NCBI GenBank assembly: GCA_002256115.1
Contig: NKIK01000002.1
Coordinates: 1 to 64,000, forward strand
Length of the DNA: 64,000 nt
Reading direction: 5' to 3'
Source: Burkholderiales bacterium PBB3
GTDB lineage: Bacteria > Pseudomonadota > Gammaproteobacteria > Burkholderiales > Burkholderiaceae_C
The notes under the pieces were generated by a model. The model was not told the origin of the DNA, did no database searches, and saw only the letters and a list, made by a program, of their open reading frames with translations. The position numbers were made by a program, and so were the translations under genes. How positions within the stretch are numbered: position 1 is the stretch's first letter; every line of letters starts with the position of its first letter. Of the stretch, positions 53,336 to 62,567 are shown in pieces.

Positions 53336-54325
53336 ATGTTCGCCCTTGCCACCAGCGCTCAGAACTACCTGCACGAAACGCTCGGCGTCTCCAGATCGGC
53401 CCACGAGCCGTGGGGAGGCTTGGATAGCCTGCCCTACTTTCTTCGCGACGCATTCGAATACCGGCAATTGGACATTCTTGGCCACGAAATCTTGCTTGCC
53501 CTAGAACGGAATCCAGACAAGCCCTCCATTGGCGATATTCGGAATCGATTGGACAAATTGAGGTCGGTAGCGGGGCAGCCCGCGGTCTATGTGACGAAGG
53601 CGCTTGCCTCCTACGAGCGTAAACGCCTGATAGCGCAAAAAGTGCCGTTCATTGTTCCCGGCAACCAGCTCTATCTGCCCGACTTGGGGCTGGACTTGCG
53701 CGAATACTTCCGCCAGCGCCCCAGCTCGGCGGACCTGCCACTCAGCCCCTCGGCTCAGGCCATGCTGATCGCAGCCTTGCTGCGCCCTCGCTGGGAGGCC
53801 GAATGGCATCCGGCAGAGACCGCCGTCCTCCTGGGCTACACACCTATGACGCTCTCGCGCGCCGTGCGAGAACTGGTGGCAGCAGGACTCGCACAAGCAC
53901 ACAAGGCTGGTCGATCCCAGTACCTGAGCATGGCGTACTCTGCGCGCGGGACTTGGGAGCGAGCACTGCCCCTGCTGCGCAATCCCGTGCAACGCACCGT
54001 CTGGACCTCCATGCAGACACGGGCAGAACTGCTCTTGCGGGTGGCGGGCCTGAGCGCGCTGGCACGCCTCTCGATGCTCACGGAACCCAGATCGCCAGTA
54101 TTCGCCGTGAGCCGCACTGCATGGCAGGCACTGAAGGCAGACATCGCCGAACTGCCGCAAAGCGAGCCAGGCGCGTGCGAATGGCAGTTGTGGAATTACA
54201 GCCCAACGCTACAGCCCGACAGCGACACGGTGGACCCTCTCTCGCTCATGCTTAGTTTGCGGGACAGCAGCGATGAACGTGTCCAAAGCGCGCTGGATGC
54301 ATTGATGGAGCAATTGCCATGGTGA
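53336..54325 (+). CDS. Winged-helix regulator/antitoxin-like protein
   Basis: A 329-residue protein. A MarR/winged-helix part lies near residues 155-205 (AETAVLLGYTPMTLSRAVRE then LVAAGLAQAHKAGRSQYLSM), after an N-terminal region of unknown fold (LDILGHEILLALERNPDKPS). It overlaps the next gene by seven bases (ATGGTGA). A DNA-binding protein coupled to a nucleotidyltransferase is the AbiE-type toxin-antitoxin layout (antitoxin first); direct similarity to AbiEi was not established. The palindrome before it supports autoregulation. Confidence 0.65.
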   Translation: MFALATSAQNYLHETLGVSRSAHEPWGGLDSLPYFLRDAFEYRQLDILGHEILLALERNPDKPSIGDIRNRLDKLRSVAGQPAVYVTKALASYERKRLIAQKVPFIVPGNQLYLPDLGLDLREYFRQRPSSADLPLSPSAQAMLIAALLRPRWEAEWHPAETAVLLGYTPMTLSRAVRELVAAGLAQAHKAGRSQYLSMAYSARGTWERALPLLRNPVQRTVWTSMQTRAELLLRVAGLSALARLSMLTEPRSPVFAVSRTAWQALKADIAELPQSEPGACEWQLWNYSPTLQPDSDTVDPLSLMLSLRDSSDERVQSALDALMEQLPW

Positions 54326-55086
54326 GGGGGCTCGATGTTTTTCGGACATGGTTCGCCGACTACACGGACCAGTACCTCCTGATCGGCGGCACTGCGGCCA
54401 CATTGGCAATGGAAGCGGCAGGCTTGGATTTTCGCGCCACCAAAGACCTTGATGTCGTGTTGCATGTCGAGGCGCTGACGCCGGCATTCGGCGAGACTTT
54501 CTGGAGATTCATCGAGGCAGGTGGCTATGAAATCCGGCAAGCCAGTGACACGGGAACGCCGACCTTCTACCGTTTTCAAAAACCGAACGACAACAGCTTT
54601 CCAGTCATGGTCGAACTGTTCTCGCGTGTGCCCGACAGCCTGCGACCCATCGAGCGCGGACAACTCACGCCCATCCCTTTTGACGAAGCGGTCTCAAGCC
54701 TGTCGGCCATCTTGCTCGATGACACCTACTATGCATTCATCGTGGCCGGACGGCGCGAAGTCAATGGCCTGCCCTGGGTCGGCGAAGACCGTCTTATCCC
54801 GCTGAAAGCGGTCGCCTGGCTGGATCTGAGCGCCCGAAAGGAACAGGGACAAACCGTAGATGCCAAGACCATCCGCAAACATGCCAATGATGTCCTGCGC
54901 CTTTCCCAGTTGCTCTCCCCAGCGAAACGTATCCTGCTGGATGCGAAAATTGCGGGAGACATGCGAAGGTTTCTGGATGCGGCTGCGGCAGATACATCGC
55001 TCGACCCAAAAGCACTGGGTCTCGGACGCACAAGCCTGGCCGAAATACTTGGCCGAGTTGCGCAAGCCTATGGACTCAGTGACTAA
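54319..55086 (+). CDS. Nucleotidyltransferase-fold protein (AbiEii-like)
   Basis: A 255-residue protein with a polymerase-beta-type nucleotidyltransferase core: LLIGGTAATLAMEAAGL and RATKDLDVVLHVE, that is G-G-T and the D-x-D metal pair, then a third acidic position in FPVMVELFSRV. The C-terminal half is helical (KTIRKHANDVLRLSQLLSPA). Such enzymes in AbiE and related type IV toxin-antitoxin systems add nucleotides to tRNA or other targets. It is translationally coupled to the winged-helix gene. An antibiotic-type or other nucleotidyltransferase role cannot be excluded. Confidence 0.7.
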   Translation: MVRGLDVFRTWFADYTDQYLLIGGTAATLAMEAAGLDFRATKDLDVVLHVEALTPAFGETFWRFIEAGGYEIRQASDTGTPTFYRFQKPNDNSFPVMVELFSRVPDSLRPIERGQLTPIPFDEAVSSLSAILLDDTYYAFIVAGRREVNGLPWVGEDRLIPLKAVAWLDLSARKEQGQTVDAKTIRKHANDVLRLSQLLSPAKRILLDAKIAGDMRRFLDAAAADTSLDPKALGLGRTSLAEILGRVAQAYGLSD

Positions 55087-55105
55087 ACCAATCAGATAGA
55101 AAAAT

Positions 55106-55876
55106 ATGAAATTAGCGACTTGGAATGTGAACTCTTTGAGCGTGCGCTTGCCGCAAGTACTGGACTGGCTGGCAGCCAACCCGGTGGATGTGCTGGTGCT
55201 GCAAGAGCTAAAAATGACCGACGACAAGTTCCCGGCCCAAGCCTTTTTGGACGCGGGCTACCAGGCACAGTGGTTTGGGCAGAAGACTTACAACGGCGTG
55301 GCGCTGCTGTCGCGCACGGCGGCCACCGATGTGGTTAAAAACATACCCGGCTTTGATGACGACATGGCCCGCGTGATTACGGGCACGGTCGACGGAATAC
55401 GCGTGATTGGCGCGTATTTCCCCAATGGCCAGGAACCTGGCAGCGACAAGTTTGAATACAAGATGGAATGGCTGACGGGCCTGCGCAGTTGGATAAAAAC
55501 CGAGCTGGCCGCCCACCCCAAGCTGGTGTTGATGGGCGACTACAACATCACCTTTGACGACGACGATGTGTGGGACCCCGTCGGCCTGGAGGGCAGCATC
55601 CACTGCACCGAGGAGGAACGCTACCACCTGCGCGCGCTGGTTGCCTTGGGTCTGCACGACGGCGTACGCCTGTTTGCACAGCCACCTAAGAATTTCTCGT
55701 GGTGGGATTACCGCGATGCGGGCTTTCGCCGCAACCGCGGCCTGCGTATCGATCACATCCTGATCAGTACCGCACTCAAACCACAGGCTGTGGCCTGCAG
55801 CGTAGACAAGACACCGCGCAAGAATGAGCGCCCCAGCGACCACGCACCGGTGATCCTGGAAATCAAAACGCTATAA
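55106..55876 (+). CDS. xth: Exodeoxyribonuclease III
   Basis: A 256-residue AP endonuclease/3'-exonuclease of base-excision repair. Family marks: MKLATWNVNSLSVRLPQVLD, VLVLQELKMTDDKFP (catalytic Glu), MGDYNITFDDDDVWDP (Asn/Asp), FSWWDYRDAGFRRNRGLRID and PSDHAPVILEIK with the final Asp-His. Length is normal. It stands alone after the nucleotidyltransferase and converges on ntrC with a 45-bp gap. Confidence 0.93.
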   Translation: MKLATWNVNSLSVRLPQVLDWLAANPVDVLVLQELKMTDDKFPAQAFLDAGYQAQWFGQKTYNGVALLSRTAATDVVKNIPGFDDDMARVITGTVDGIRVIGAYFPNGQEPGSDKFEYKMEWLTGLRSWIKTELAAHPKLVLMGDYNITFDDDDVWDPVGLEGSIHCTEEERYHLRALVALGLHDGVRLFAQPPKNFSWWDYRDAGFRRNRGLRIDHILISTALKPQAVACSVDKTPRKNERPSDHAPVILEIKTL

Positions 55877-55921
55877 AAATAAGAGCTGCTCCCGCACTAT
55901 CCACGGCCTGAACGCCGTATT

Positions 55922-57406
55922 TCACTCTAAACCCAGCTCTTGAATCTTGCGGGTGATGGTGTTGCGGCCAATGCCCAGCTTTTGCGCCGCTTCAATGCGT
56001 CGGCCTTTGGTATTGGCCAAAGCCGCCAGTATCAGGCGTGACTCAAACCGGCGGCTCAGTACATCCCATACATCGGTGGTGCCACCGCCGAGCAATTCAA
56101 CGGCCTCAGTCTCCAGGTCGGTTTCCCAATGGCCTGTCGCCATAGCCTGCGGCACACCCGCCGGGACCGCATGACCGCCCGTATCGCCCCCGCCGATAGC
56201 CGCCACACCGCCGACAATTGGCGTGGCCGCACTCAGGTCGCGGCCCACACCCACTTCGGGCGGCAGGTCTTTGGCTTCAATCATTTGCGACGGTGCCATC
56301 ACCGTCAGCCAGTGGCAGATGTTCTCTAGCTGGCGCACATTGCCAGGGAAGGCAAACACTTCCAGCCAGCCCAAAGCACCATCAGATATCCGTTTGGCCT
56401 CCACACCCAGTTGCTTGGCGCTTTGCTGCAAGAAGTGGCGCGTCAGCATGCCAATGTCTTCCTTGCGCTCGCGCAGGGCCGGCAGGCGCAGGCGGATCAC
56501 ATTCAGGCGGTGAAACAAGTCTTCGCGGAAGCCGCCGTCTTTAACGCGCTGCTCCAGGTCCTGATGCGTGGCTGCAATCACGCGCACATTGGTTTTGACG
56601 GCACTGTGGCCACCCACGCGGTAAAAGTGACCATCGCTCAATACGCGCAGCAAACGGGTTTGGAGCTCAAACGGCATATCGCCGATTTCATCCAGAAACA
56701 GCGTGCCACCATCGGCCTGCTCAAAGCGGCCGCGGCGCATGGTTTGCGCACCGGTAAACGCGCCTCGCTCATGGCCGAAGAGTTCGCTCTCCAGCAGGTC
56801 TTTGGGAATGGCGGCGGTATTGATGGCCACGAAGGGACCATTGGCGCGCGGCGAGTGCTTGTGCAGCGCGCGCGCCACCAGCTCTTTGCCTGAGCCGGAT
56901 TCACCGGTCACCATCACCGTCACATTGCTTTGGCTCAAGCGGCCGATGGCGCGAAAAACATCTTGCATGGCCGACGCTTGGCCCAGCATTTCGGGCGTTT
57001 CGGCCATGCGCTCTTCGCTGACCTCTTCGCGCTGGCTTTCTTCTACCGCACGGCGAATCAGCTCCACTGCTTTGGGCAAATCAAAGGGCTTGGGCAGGTA
57101 CTCAAAGGCACCGCCCTGGAAGGAACTCACCGCGCTATCCAGGTCCGAGAAGGCCGTCATGATGATGACGGGCAAACCGGGGTGGCGGGCTTTGACTTGT
57201 TCTAACAGATCAAGACCCGAGCCTCCGGGCATGCGAATGTCGCTCACCAGAATCTGCGGGCCTTCATCGTCGCTGGCCGTGCTGAGCGCAGCCAATACGT
57301 CACGTGGATTGGAAAAACTGCGCGTGGGGAGATGCTCACGCAGCAAGGCTTTCTCAAGCACGAAGCGGATGGACTGGTCATCATCTACGATCCAAATCGG
57401 CTTCAT
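55922..57406 (-). CDS. glnG: NtrC nitrogen response regulator
   Basis: A 494-residue sigma-54 activator. The receiver domain (WIVDDDQSIRFVLEKALL; phospho-Asp in ILVSDIRMPGGSG) is followed by the AAA+ domain (GESGSGKELVARALHKHSPR Walker A, GHERGAFTGAQTMRRGRFEQ with the GAFTGA sigma-54 loop, ADGGTLFLDEIGDMPFELQT) and a Fis-type HTH (LIAALANTKGRRIEAAQKLG then IGRNTITRKIQEL). Start ATG 57406 (MKPIWIV) begins the receiver fold. ntrB lies just upstream. It should activate the glnA promoter at 60.6 kb under nitrogen limitation. Confidence 0.93.
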   Translation of the reverse strand: MKPIWIVDDDQSIRFVLEKALLREHLPTRSFSNPRDVLAALSTASDDEGPQILVSDIRMPGGSGLDLLEQVKARHPGLPVIIMTAFSDLDSAVSSFQGGAFEYLPKPFDLPKAVELIRRAVEESQREEVSEERMAETPEMLGQASAMQDVFRAIGRLSQSNVTVMVTGESGSGKELVARALHKHSPRANGPFVAINTAAIPKDLLESELFGHERGAFTGAQTMRRGRFEQADGGTLFLDEIGDMPFELQTRLLRVLSDGHFYRVGGHSAVKTNVRVIAATHQDLEQRVKDGGFREDLFHRLNVIRLRLPALRERKEDIGMLTRHFLQQSAKQLGVEAKRISDGALGWLEVFAFPGNVRQLENICHWLTVMAPSQMIEAKDLPPEVGVGRDLSAATPIVGGVAAIGGGDTGGHAVPAGVPQAMATGHWETDLETEAVELLGGGTTDVWDVLSRRFESRLILAALANTKGRRIEAAQKLGIGRNTITRKIQELGLE

Positions 57407-57447
57407 TATTTTGGCGTCCCCAAGTTCTGGCAAACCGCCACCGTGCG

Positions 57448-58506
57448 TTACGGCAGTGGTATCAATATTTTGAAATCAGTCCGGCCCGGCACGCTATCGA
57501 CTTCAATCAGCCCGTGGTGTTGCTGAACAAAGGTTTGCGCCAATGTCAGCCCCAGCCCGGAACCTCCTTCTCTGCCCGATACGAGCGGATAGAAAATTCT
57601 GTCTCTGATGGAGTCTGGCACGCCAGGTCCGTTGTCGATGACATGCAATTCCAATGCCAACCGATAACGCTGTTTACCAAATGTCACTTGTCGAGTGACG
57701 CGGGTGCGAAAAGTCAGTTCTGCATCCGCACTGGCAATGCGCTCGGCCAGGGCCTGGCAAGCGTTGTGCGCGATGTTCAAAACCGTTTGGATGAGTTGCT
57801 CGCGGTCCCCGCGAAACTCGGGGATAGAGATGTCGTAATCGCGGATGACTTTGAGGCCTTTGGGAAACTCAGCCAAGATCAGCGAACGCACCCGCTCACA
57901 CACTTCGTGGATGTTCACATCGCCCACCATGTGCGGTCGGCGGTGCGGGGCCAACAGGCGATCTACCAGGCTCTGCAAACGGTCTGCCTCGTGGATGATG
58001 ACCTGGGTGTACTCGGTCATCTCAGGCGAGTCCATCTCCATCTCCAGCAACTGGGCGGCACCGCGAATCCCGCCCAGCGGATTCTTGATCTCATGCGCCA
58101 GATTGCGAATCAGCTCTTTGTTGGTTTGCGCCTGTTCGGCCAGCCGCTCTTCACGGTCCTGGCGGGTCTGCTGCTCCAGCGGCACCATTTCCACAATCAC
58201 GGCATCGGCAGTCTCTGTGCGTGTGACGATCACGTGAACCGGCATGGAGTCCTGACCCGGACGTTTCAGCCAGGCGTCGTAGCGCAGCGTGGAGAATTCG
58301 TTTTCACGCAAACCATCGAGTGCGCTTTGCAACTGCGAGGGCTCGGTGAAGACCTCGGGGAAGTAAGAGCCGTCTATGGTTTTGCGGGACGTTCCGAGTA
58401 CGTCCTCCAACGCAGAGTTGGAAAACAGCACGGCAGCGCCGGGGTCGAGCACGGCGACCAGCGTCGCCAATAAATCGAAGGACTGAAACCGCAAGGCTGA
58501 GTTCAA
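57448..58506 (-). CDS. glnL: NtrB nitrogen sensor kinase
   Basis: A 352-residue two-component kinase. A PAS domain covers about residues 10-120 (LLATLVAVLDPGAAVLFSNS). The H-box is RNLAHEIKNPLGGIRGAAQL with His near residue 145. The ATPase part has LIQTVLNIAHNACQAL (N box), LHVIDNGPGVPDSIRDRIF (G1) and REGGSGLGLTLAQTF (G2). No membrane segment, as for cytoplasmic NtrB. Phosphorylates NtrC under PII control. ntrC follows after about 40 bp. Confidence 0.93.
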   Translation of the reverse strand: MNSALRFQSFDLLATLVAVLDPGAAVLFSNSALEDVLGTSRKTIDGSYFPEVFTEPSQLQSALDGLRENEFSTLRYDAWLKRPGQDSMPVHVIVTRTETADAVIVEMVPLEQQTRQDREERLAEQAQTNKELIRNLAHEIKNPLGGIRGAAQLLEMEMDSPEMTEYTQVIIHEADRLQSLVDRLLAPHRRPHMVGDVNIHEVCERVRSLILAEFPKGLKVIRDYDISIPEFRGDREQLIQTVLNIAHNACQALAERIASADAELTFRTRVTRQVTFGKQRYRLALELHVIDNGPGVPDSIRDRIFYPLVSGREGGSGLGLTLAQTFVQQHHGLIEVDSVPGRTDFKILIPLP

Positions 58507-58511
58507 GGCGC

Positions 58512-59012
58512 TTAACGACCAGAGGCCGACGGAGCCGCAGCAGGCAATCGCCCCAGCTCACGGCGTATGCCAGCGATGTCGCTATCGTTGCGGGCCATAT
58601 TGGCTTTCAGCTCGGCAATACGGTCCAGGTACTTTTGGTTGTTGCGCGTCTCTGGGCCTAGCTTTTCTGGAACACCACCGTTGTATTCCTTGATCAGCTC
58701 CACTTGCCGCGCTTCGGCCTTCTTCAATTCAGACTCCAAAATCATTTTGGTGTCGGAGTCTTTGGCACGCTGCTCCGCTGTGTCGACCTTTGGCTGTGAT
58801 TGCCCAGGAGAATTAGCAGTAGAAGGACGATTGGGAGGCCGCACGCCGGGAACGATGGTGACATTGCCACCCGACACTAGCTTGCAGTTTTTGGCCTGGG
58901 CTTCACTCACCGTATTGGTGTACTCGTTACCACACCGGTAAATTCGGTCTTGTGCCAATGCCGACGTAGCCGGCACTGCGATGAGGAACAGAAGCGAAAA
59001 ACCAAATTTCAT
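58512..59012 (-). CDS. DUF4124-type exported protein
   Basis: A 166-residue protein with a signal peptide (MKFGFSLLFLIAVPATSALA, cut before QDRIYRCG). The RIYRCGNEYTNTVSEAQAKN part is a short DUF4124-like motif with two Cys. A charged coiled-coil follows (ESELKKAEARQVELIKEYNG, RIAELKANMARNDSDIAGI). ATG 59012 is chosen as it opens the signal peptide. It lies between glnA and ntrB but after a strong terminator, so it probably has its own promoter. Role unknown. Confidence 0.75.
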   Translation of the reverse strand: MKFGFSLLFLIAVPATSALAQDRIYRCGNEYTNTVSEAQAKNCKLVSGGNVTIVPGVRPPNRPSTANSPGQSQPKVDTAEQRAKDSDTKMILESELKKAEARQVELIKEYNGGVPEKLGPETRNNQKYLDRIAELKANMARNDSDIAGIRRELGRLPAAAPSASGR

Positions 59013-59072
59013 GCTGGGATGCAAGGGGTAACGAGTGAGAGGGGCAGTATGCGTCAAAACAGCTTAAAAAAC

Positions 59073-59099
59073 AAAAAGACGGCCTGGGCCGTCTTTTTT
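59073..59099 (-). terminator. Rho-independent terminator after glnA
   Basis: The stem AAAGACGGCC/GGCCGTCTTT has a loop of only two bases as drawn (likely four in RNA), with T-runs on both sides. It lies about 45 bp after the glnA stop and could act in both directions. Confidence 0.85.
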
Positions 59100-59142
59100 A
59101 TTCCACGTCGCCCTTGAGGGGCGACGCAGTTTTTTACACTCT

Positions 59143-60558
59143 TTACAGAGAGTAGTACATGTCGTACTCGACAGGGTGAGGGGCCATACGCAAGCGTGTG
59201 ACTTCGCCCATCTTCAACTCGATGTAAGCATCGAGCATGGAGTCCGTGAACACGCCGCCCTTGGTAAGGAAGCCGCGGTCTGCATTGAGGCAGTCCAGCG
59301 CCTGGTCCAGGCTGTGGCAAACGGTTGGCACTTTGGCGTCTTCTTCGGGAGGCAAATGGTACAGATCCTTGGTGGCGGCTTCGCCAGGATGGATCTTGTT
59401 TTCCACGCCATCCAGACCCGCCATCATCAGTGCCGAGAAGCACAGGTAAGGGTTGGACAGTGGATCGGGGAAACGCGCTTCGATGCGACGACCCTTGGGG
59501 TTTGCCACAAACGGAATGCGGATGGAAGCGGAACGGTTACGCGAGCTGTAAGCCAGCTTCACAGGTGCCTCATAACCAGGGACCAAGCGCTTGTAGCTGT
59601 TGGTGCCAGGGTTGGTGATAGCGTTCAGTGCGCGTGCGTGCTTGATGATGCCGCCGATGTAGTACAGGGCGAAATCGCTCAGTCCAGCATAGCCGTCGCC
59701 AGCGAACAGGTTCTTGCCGTCTTTCCAGATGGACTGGTGCACATGCATGCCAGAACCGTTGTCACCCGCGTAAGGCTTAGGCATGAAAGTGGCGGTCTTG
59801 CCGTAGGCATTGGCCACGTTTTGCACCACATATTTCAGAACCTGAGTCCAGTCCGCGCGTTGCACCAAGGTGCTGAAACGGGTACCGATTTCGTTTTGGC
59901 CAGCGCCCGCCACTTCGTGGTGGAACACTTCAACCGGGATGCCCAGGGATTCGAGAATCAGGGACATTTCGGCGCGCATGTCTTGTGTGCTGTCGACTGG
60001 GGGCACTGGGAAGTAGCCACCCTTGACGGTAGGACGGTGACCACGATTGCCGCCTTCGAGCTTGGAACCCGAGTTCCATGGGGCTTCGTATTCGTCGATT
60101 TCAAAGAAGACTTTGCCTGGATCATTGGCCCAACGCACACCGTCAAAAATGAAGAACTCTGGCTCAGGACCGAAGTAGGCGGTGTCGCCAATACCGGAGG
60201 CCTTCAAATAGGCTTCAGCGCGCTTGGCGATCGAACGTGGGTCGCGGTCGTAGGCCTTGCCGTCACTTGGCTCGACCACGTCGCAGCTCAGGAACAGGGT
60301 AGTTTCTTCGAAGAAGGGATCGATGTTGGCCGTGTTCGGGTCAGGCATCAGTTGCATGTCGGAGGCTTCAATGCCCTTCCAACCTGCGACGGACGAGCCA
60401 TCAAAGGCATGGCCCGAAACAAACTTGTCTTCGTCGAAATGCGACACGGGCACAGTCACGTGCTGTTCTTTGCCGCGGGTATCGGTGAAACGGAAGTCAA
60501 CAAACTTGACTTCGTTTTCTTTCACCATCTTCATCACGTCTGCGACGGTCTTGGCCAT
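59143..60558 (-). CDS. glnA: Glutamine synthetase type I
   Basis: A 471-residue class I GS making glutamine from glutamate, ammonia and ATP. Seen are the N-terminal beta-grasp ([20 protein letters not shown]), [14 protein letters not shown] (metal Glu), [40 protein letters not shown], the [10 protein letters not shown] loop, [16 protein letters not shown] and, near the end, [13 protein letters not shown] [14 protein letters not shown] containing the adenylylation Tyr. ATG 60558 has a good AGGAGA. A sigma-54 promoter and NtrC-type site lie upstream, in line with the nearby ntrBC. Confidence 0.95.
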   Translation of the reverse strand: MAKTVADVMKMVKENEVKFVDFRFTDTRGKEQHVTVPVSHFDEDKFVSGHAFDGSSVAGWKGIEASDMQLMPDPNTANIDPFFEETTLFLSCDVVEPSDGKAYDRDPRSIAKRAEAYLKASGIGDTAYFGPEPEFFIFDGVRWANDPGKVFFEIDEYEAPWNSGSKLEGGNRGHRPTVKGGYFPVPPVDSTQDMRAEMSLILESLGIPVEVFHHEVAGAGQNEIGTRFSTLVQRADWTQVLKYVVQNVANAYGKTATFMPKPYAGDNGSGMHVHQSIWKDGKNLFAGDGYAGLSDFALYYIGGIIKHARALNAITNPGTNSYKRLVPGYEAPVKLAYSSRNRSASIRIPFVANPKGRRIEARFPDPLSNPYLCFSALMMAGLDGVENKIHPGEAATKDLYHLPPEEDAKVPTVCHSLDQALDCLNADRGFLTKGGVFTDSMLDAYIELKMGEVTRLRMAPHPVEYDMYYSL

Positions 60559-60604
60559 CAAATTCTCCTGTTGCACGGTTGTTGAAAATTCTTCCCCGTA
60601 GTCA

Positions 60605-60622
60605 ATGCAGTTTTTGTGCCAA
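60605..60622 (-). promoter_or_regulatory. Sigma-54 promoter of glnA
   Basis: On the minus strand TTGGCACAAAAACTGCAT fits the -24/-12 consensus, with GG and GC exactly ten bases apart. It would start transcription near 60595, about 37 bases before the ATG. Confidence 0.8.
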
Positions 60623-60744
60623 ACCGTGGCCTGCCAACCCGGGGTGCTGTCGCGCATATTGTGCCCTCAGAATGGGCAAATGCCCCTGAATAGGCTTTTA
60701 GCGGCGACTTGTTCAGGTTACAAACCCCAAAAACCCTTTATTCG

Positions 60745-60786
60745 TGCACCAATCAAGGGAAATCGACATTGCACAAAATTGGTGCA
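60745..60786. promoter_or_regulatory. NtrC-type enhancer sites for glnA
   Basis: A full site TGCACAAAATTGGTGCA (60770-60786) matches the dyad TGCAC...GGTGCA, and a half site TGCACCA is at 60745-60751. They lie about 130-170 bp upstream of the sigma-54 element, the usual enhancer distance. Confidence 0.75.
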
Positions 60787-60789
60787 ATC

Positions 60790-61683
60790 TTATTGACGCA
60801 CCAATTCAGGGCCGAGCTGCACGCCAAATCGGTGGAGGCCCTGGAGTAAGCTGGCATACGCCGTGGCTACTGTGGCTGGGTCACCTTTGACGCCCAATTC
60901 GATGTGGCGGCCATAGGTGGGGTGATCCACACTGGGCAAACTGAACACTTTGACCGCGAACTCCCGCTCGGTGGATTCCATCAGCGGCGTTAGCGTCGCC
61001 TCCATCGCACCGAAGACGATGACGGATTGCTCCTGCCACGCGCCCTGGCGAAAGTGATGGGCATAGTGCGTATCCAGCACCCACTCCACCATCGGCCAAG
61101 CCATGACGGGGAAGCCTGGCAAAAAGCTGATACCCCCACGCTCCCCCACTGCGTGTGGGTCGCTGCCCCCCGAGGGGGCCTTCGCGCCTTGGGGCGGCCC
61201 GGCGGCGCTCATTGCTTTGCTGGCGAGCGTTGGGGAAATAAAGAATCCGGCAATCTTGTTGAACGGGTTGGGGATGATCTCTGCCCCCACCGGAAACATG
61301 CCCATGTTCAAGCGGTGCTGGTTGTCGGGACGGTCGGGCTCGTAGGCCGTGCCTTGCTCTTTGGCTACGTCCTGCATGCGCTCCAGAATCAGATCACGCG
61401 CCTGCGGATGCAAAGCCAAGTCAACGCCCAAGGCCTTGGCGGCGCACTGGCGGGTGTGGTCATCGGGCGTGGCACCAATGCCACCGAACGAGAACACGAC
61501 ATCGCCCGACGCAAAGGCGCGGCGCAGGGTGTTCGTGATGCGCACCGGGTCATCGCCCACATAGTCCGCATAGGCCACTTGCAATCCCCGTTGGCCCAGA
61601 ATTTCAATGGCTTTGGCCAGGTGCTTATCGGCACGCTTACCCGACAAAATTTCATCGCCAATGATGATCAGGCCGAAGTTCAT
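60790..61683 (-). CDS. CinA-like molybdopterin-binding-domain protein
   Basis: A 297-residue protein of the MoCF-biosynthesis/CinA N-terminal family. MNFGLIIIGDEILSGKRADK, VGDDPVRITNTLRRAFASGD and SFGGIGATPDDHTRQCAAKA are diagnostic. The C-terminal CinA deamidase domain is absent, as in many stand-alone members. Residues about 161-184 (PQGAKAPSGGSDPHAVG core) are an insert encoded by the GC-rich repeat shared with the oxidase gene at 6.4 kb. It overlaps the EI24 gene start by four bases. Exact substrate unknown. Confidence 0.82.
   Translation of the reverse strand: MNFGLIIIGDEILSGKRADKHLAKAIEILGQRGLQVAYADYVGDDPVRITNTLRRAFASGDVVFSFGGIGATPDDHTRQCAAKALGVDLALHPQARDLILERMQDVAKEQGTAYEPDRPDNQHRLNMGMFPVGAEIIPNPFNKIAGFFISPTLASKAMSAAGPPQGAKAPSGGSDPHAVGERGGISFLPGFPVMAWPMVEWVLDTHYAHHFRQGAWQEQSVIVFGAMEATLTPLMESTEREFAVKVFSLPSVDHPTYGRHIELGVKGDPATVATAYASLLQGLHRFGVQLGPELVRQ
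61133..61203 (-). repeat. GC-rich interspersed repeat inside the CinA-like gene (copy B)
   Basis: A 71-bp copy, on the minus strand, of the repeat at 6448-6518. It shares GCCGGGCCGCCCCAAG at its start, CGGGGGGCAGCGA in the middle and GAGCGTGGGGG at the end. Both copies are read in the same frame over the GGS-E/D-PHAVG part, and both preserve the host frame. Confidence 0.85.
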
Positions 61684-62567
61684 GGCGCAGCTCCTGGCAG
61701 CTCACGCATATCGGTCGCCATCGGAACTACGACGTTGGGCAATTCAATATCAACCACCGCGGCAGCCCGCGCCACCTCGGCGCGCAAGGCACTCAATGCC
61801 GCCAGGCAATAGTGCGCAAACCACAGTGAGGAAAACGCAAAAACCAGGGTGTAAATCCACAGGGCCAGAGGCAACAAGATCACAAACATGGCGGCGAACA
61901 ACGCCACCGATGCCCACAGCAAACTGGGCGCTGCGCCCAGGAAACCGGTGATCACGCCCATGGTCAACAATACATTGCGGTGGCGGCGCAGCAAGATGCG
62001 GCGTTCATCGTCTGTGGCGTGCTCAGCCAATGCATCAAAGGCCATCACCCGGTAGGTGAGCCAACCCCAAATGAGTGGTGGCAGGATCAACACCAGCGGC
62101 GGCACAAACCACAAGGGAATGGAGATGATGATGGCGACGACGGCCAGTGCCGCAGATGCCAGCGACCACACCAAGCCACTCACAAACGAGCCGGTGCCCA
62201 AGGCTTGCAATTGAGGGAAACGACGCTGTGCCACCAGGCGCACCAGCCACGGCGTCATCATCAGCGCAACCATCAGCAGGCAGACGATCACGATCAAAGG
62301 CGTGACGGTAAAGATGACGATCAGCGGCGCTAGCACGGTCTTGATGCGCCCTAGCCCCATACCATCCAGCCAGGCCCAGCCGTGGTTCACAAACTCAGAA
62401 GATTCCAGCACCACGCGCACTTGGTCCAGCGCGTTGTCCCAAAAGAAATAGCCTAGCGCGAGCGAGGCCACGCAAATCAGTAGCAAAGGCAGGAACGACA
62501 GCACGATGACGCCAGGCCGCAGGCAGTACGCTGCGGCGCGCCAGAACGAGTCAATCAGTGGATTCAT
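61680..62567 (-). CDS. EI24/CysZ-type membrane protein
   Basis: A 295-residue integral membrane protein of the EI24 domain family. It has about six hydrophobic segments: CLRPGVIVLSFLPLLLICVA, VLAPLIVIFTVTPLIVIVCL, ALAVVAIIISIPLWFVPPLV, LTMGVITGFLGAAPSLLWAS and AMFVILLPLALWIYTLVFAF. PPLIWGWLTYRVMAFDALAEHA is typical of beta-proteobacterial members. CysZ, the best known relative, is a sulfate channel; whether this one carries sulfate is not known. It overlaps the CinA-like gene and the desaturase gene at its two ends. Confidence 0.8.
   Translation of the reverse strand: MNPLIDSFWRAAAYCLRPGVIVLSFLPLLLICVASLALGYFFWDNALDQVRVVLESSEFVNHGWAWLDGMGLGRIKTVLAPLIVIFTVTPLIVIVCLLMVALMMTPWLVRLVAQRRFPQLQALGTGSFVSGLVWSLASAALAVVAIIISIPLWFVPPLVLILPPLIWGWLTYRVMAFDALAEHATDDERRILLRRHRNVLLTMGVITGFLGAAPSLLWASVALFAAMFVILLPLALWIYTLVFAFSSLWFAHYCLAALSALRAEVARAAAVVDIELPNVVVPMATDMRELPGAAP

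Noticed and set aside
57304..58473. Open frame of about 389 codons opposite ntrB/ntrC
   Set aside because: Antisense shadow of two clear two-component genes.
59176..60585. Long open frame of about 469 codons on the plus strand opposite glnA
   Set aside because: It mirrors glnA codon by codon; GC-rich coding DNA leaves antisense frames open. No family-like content.
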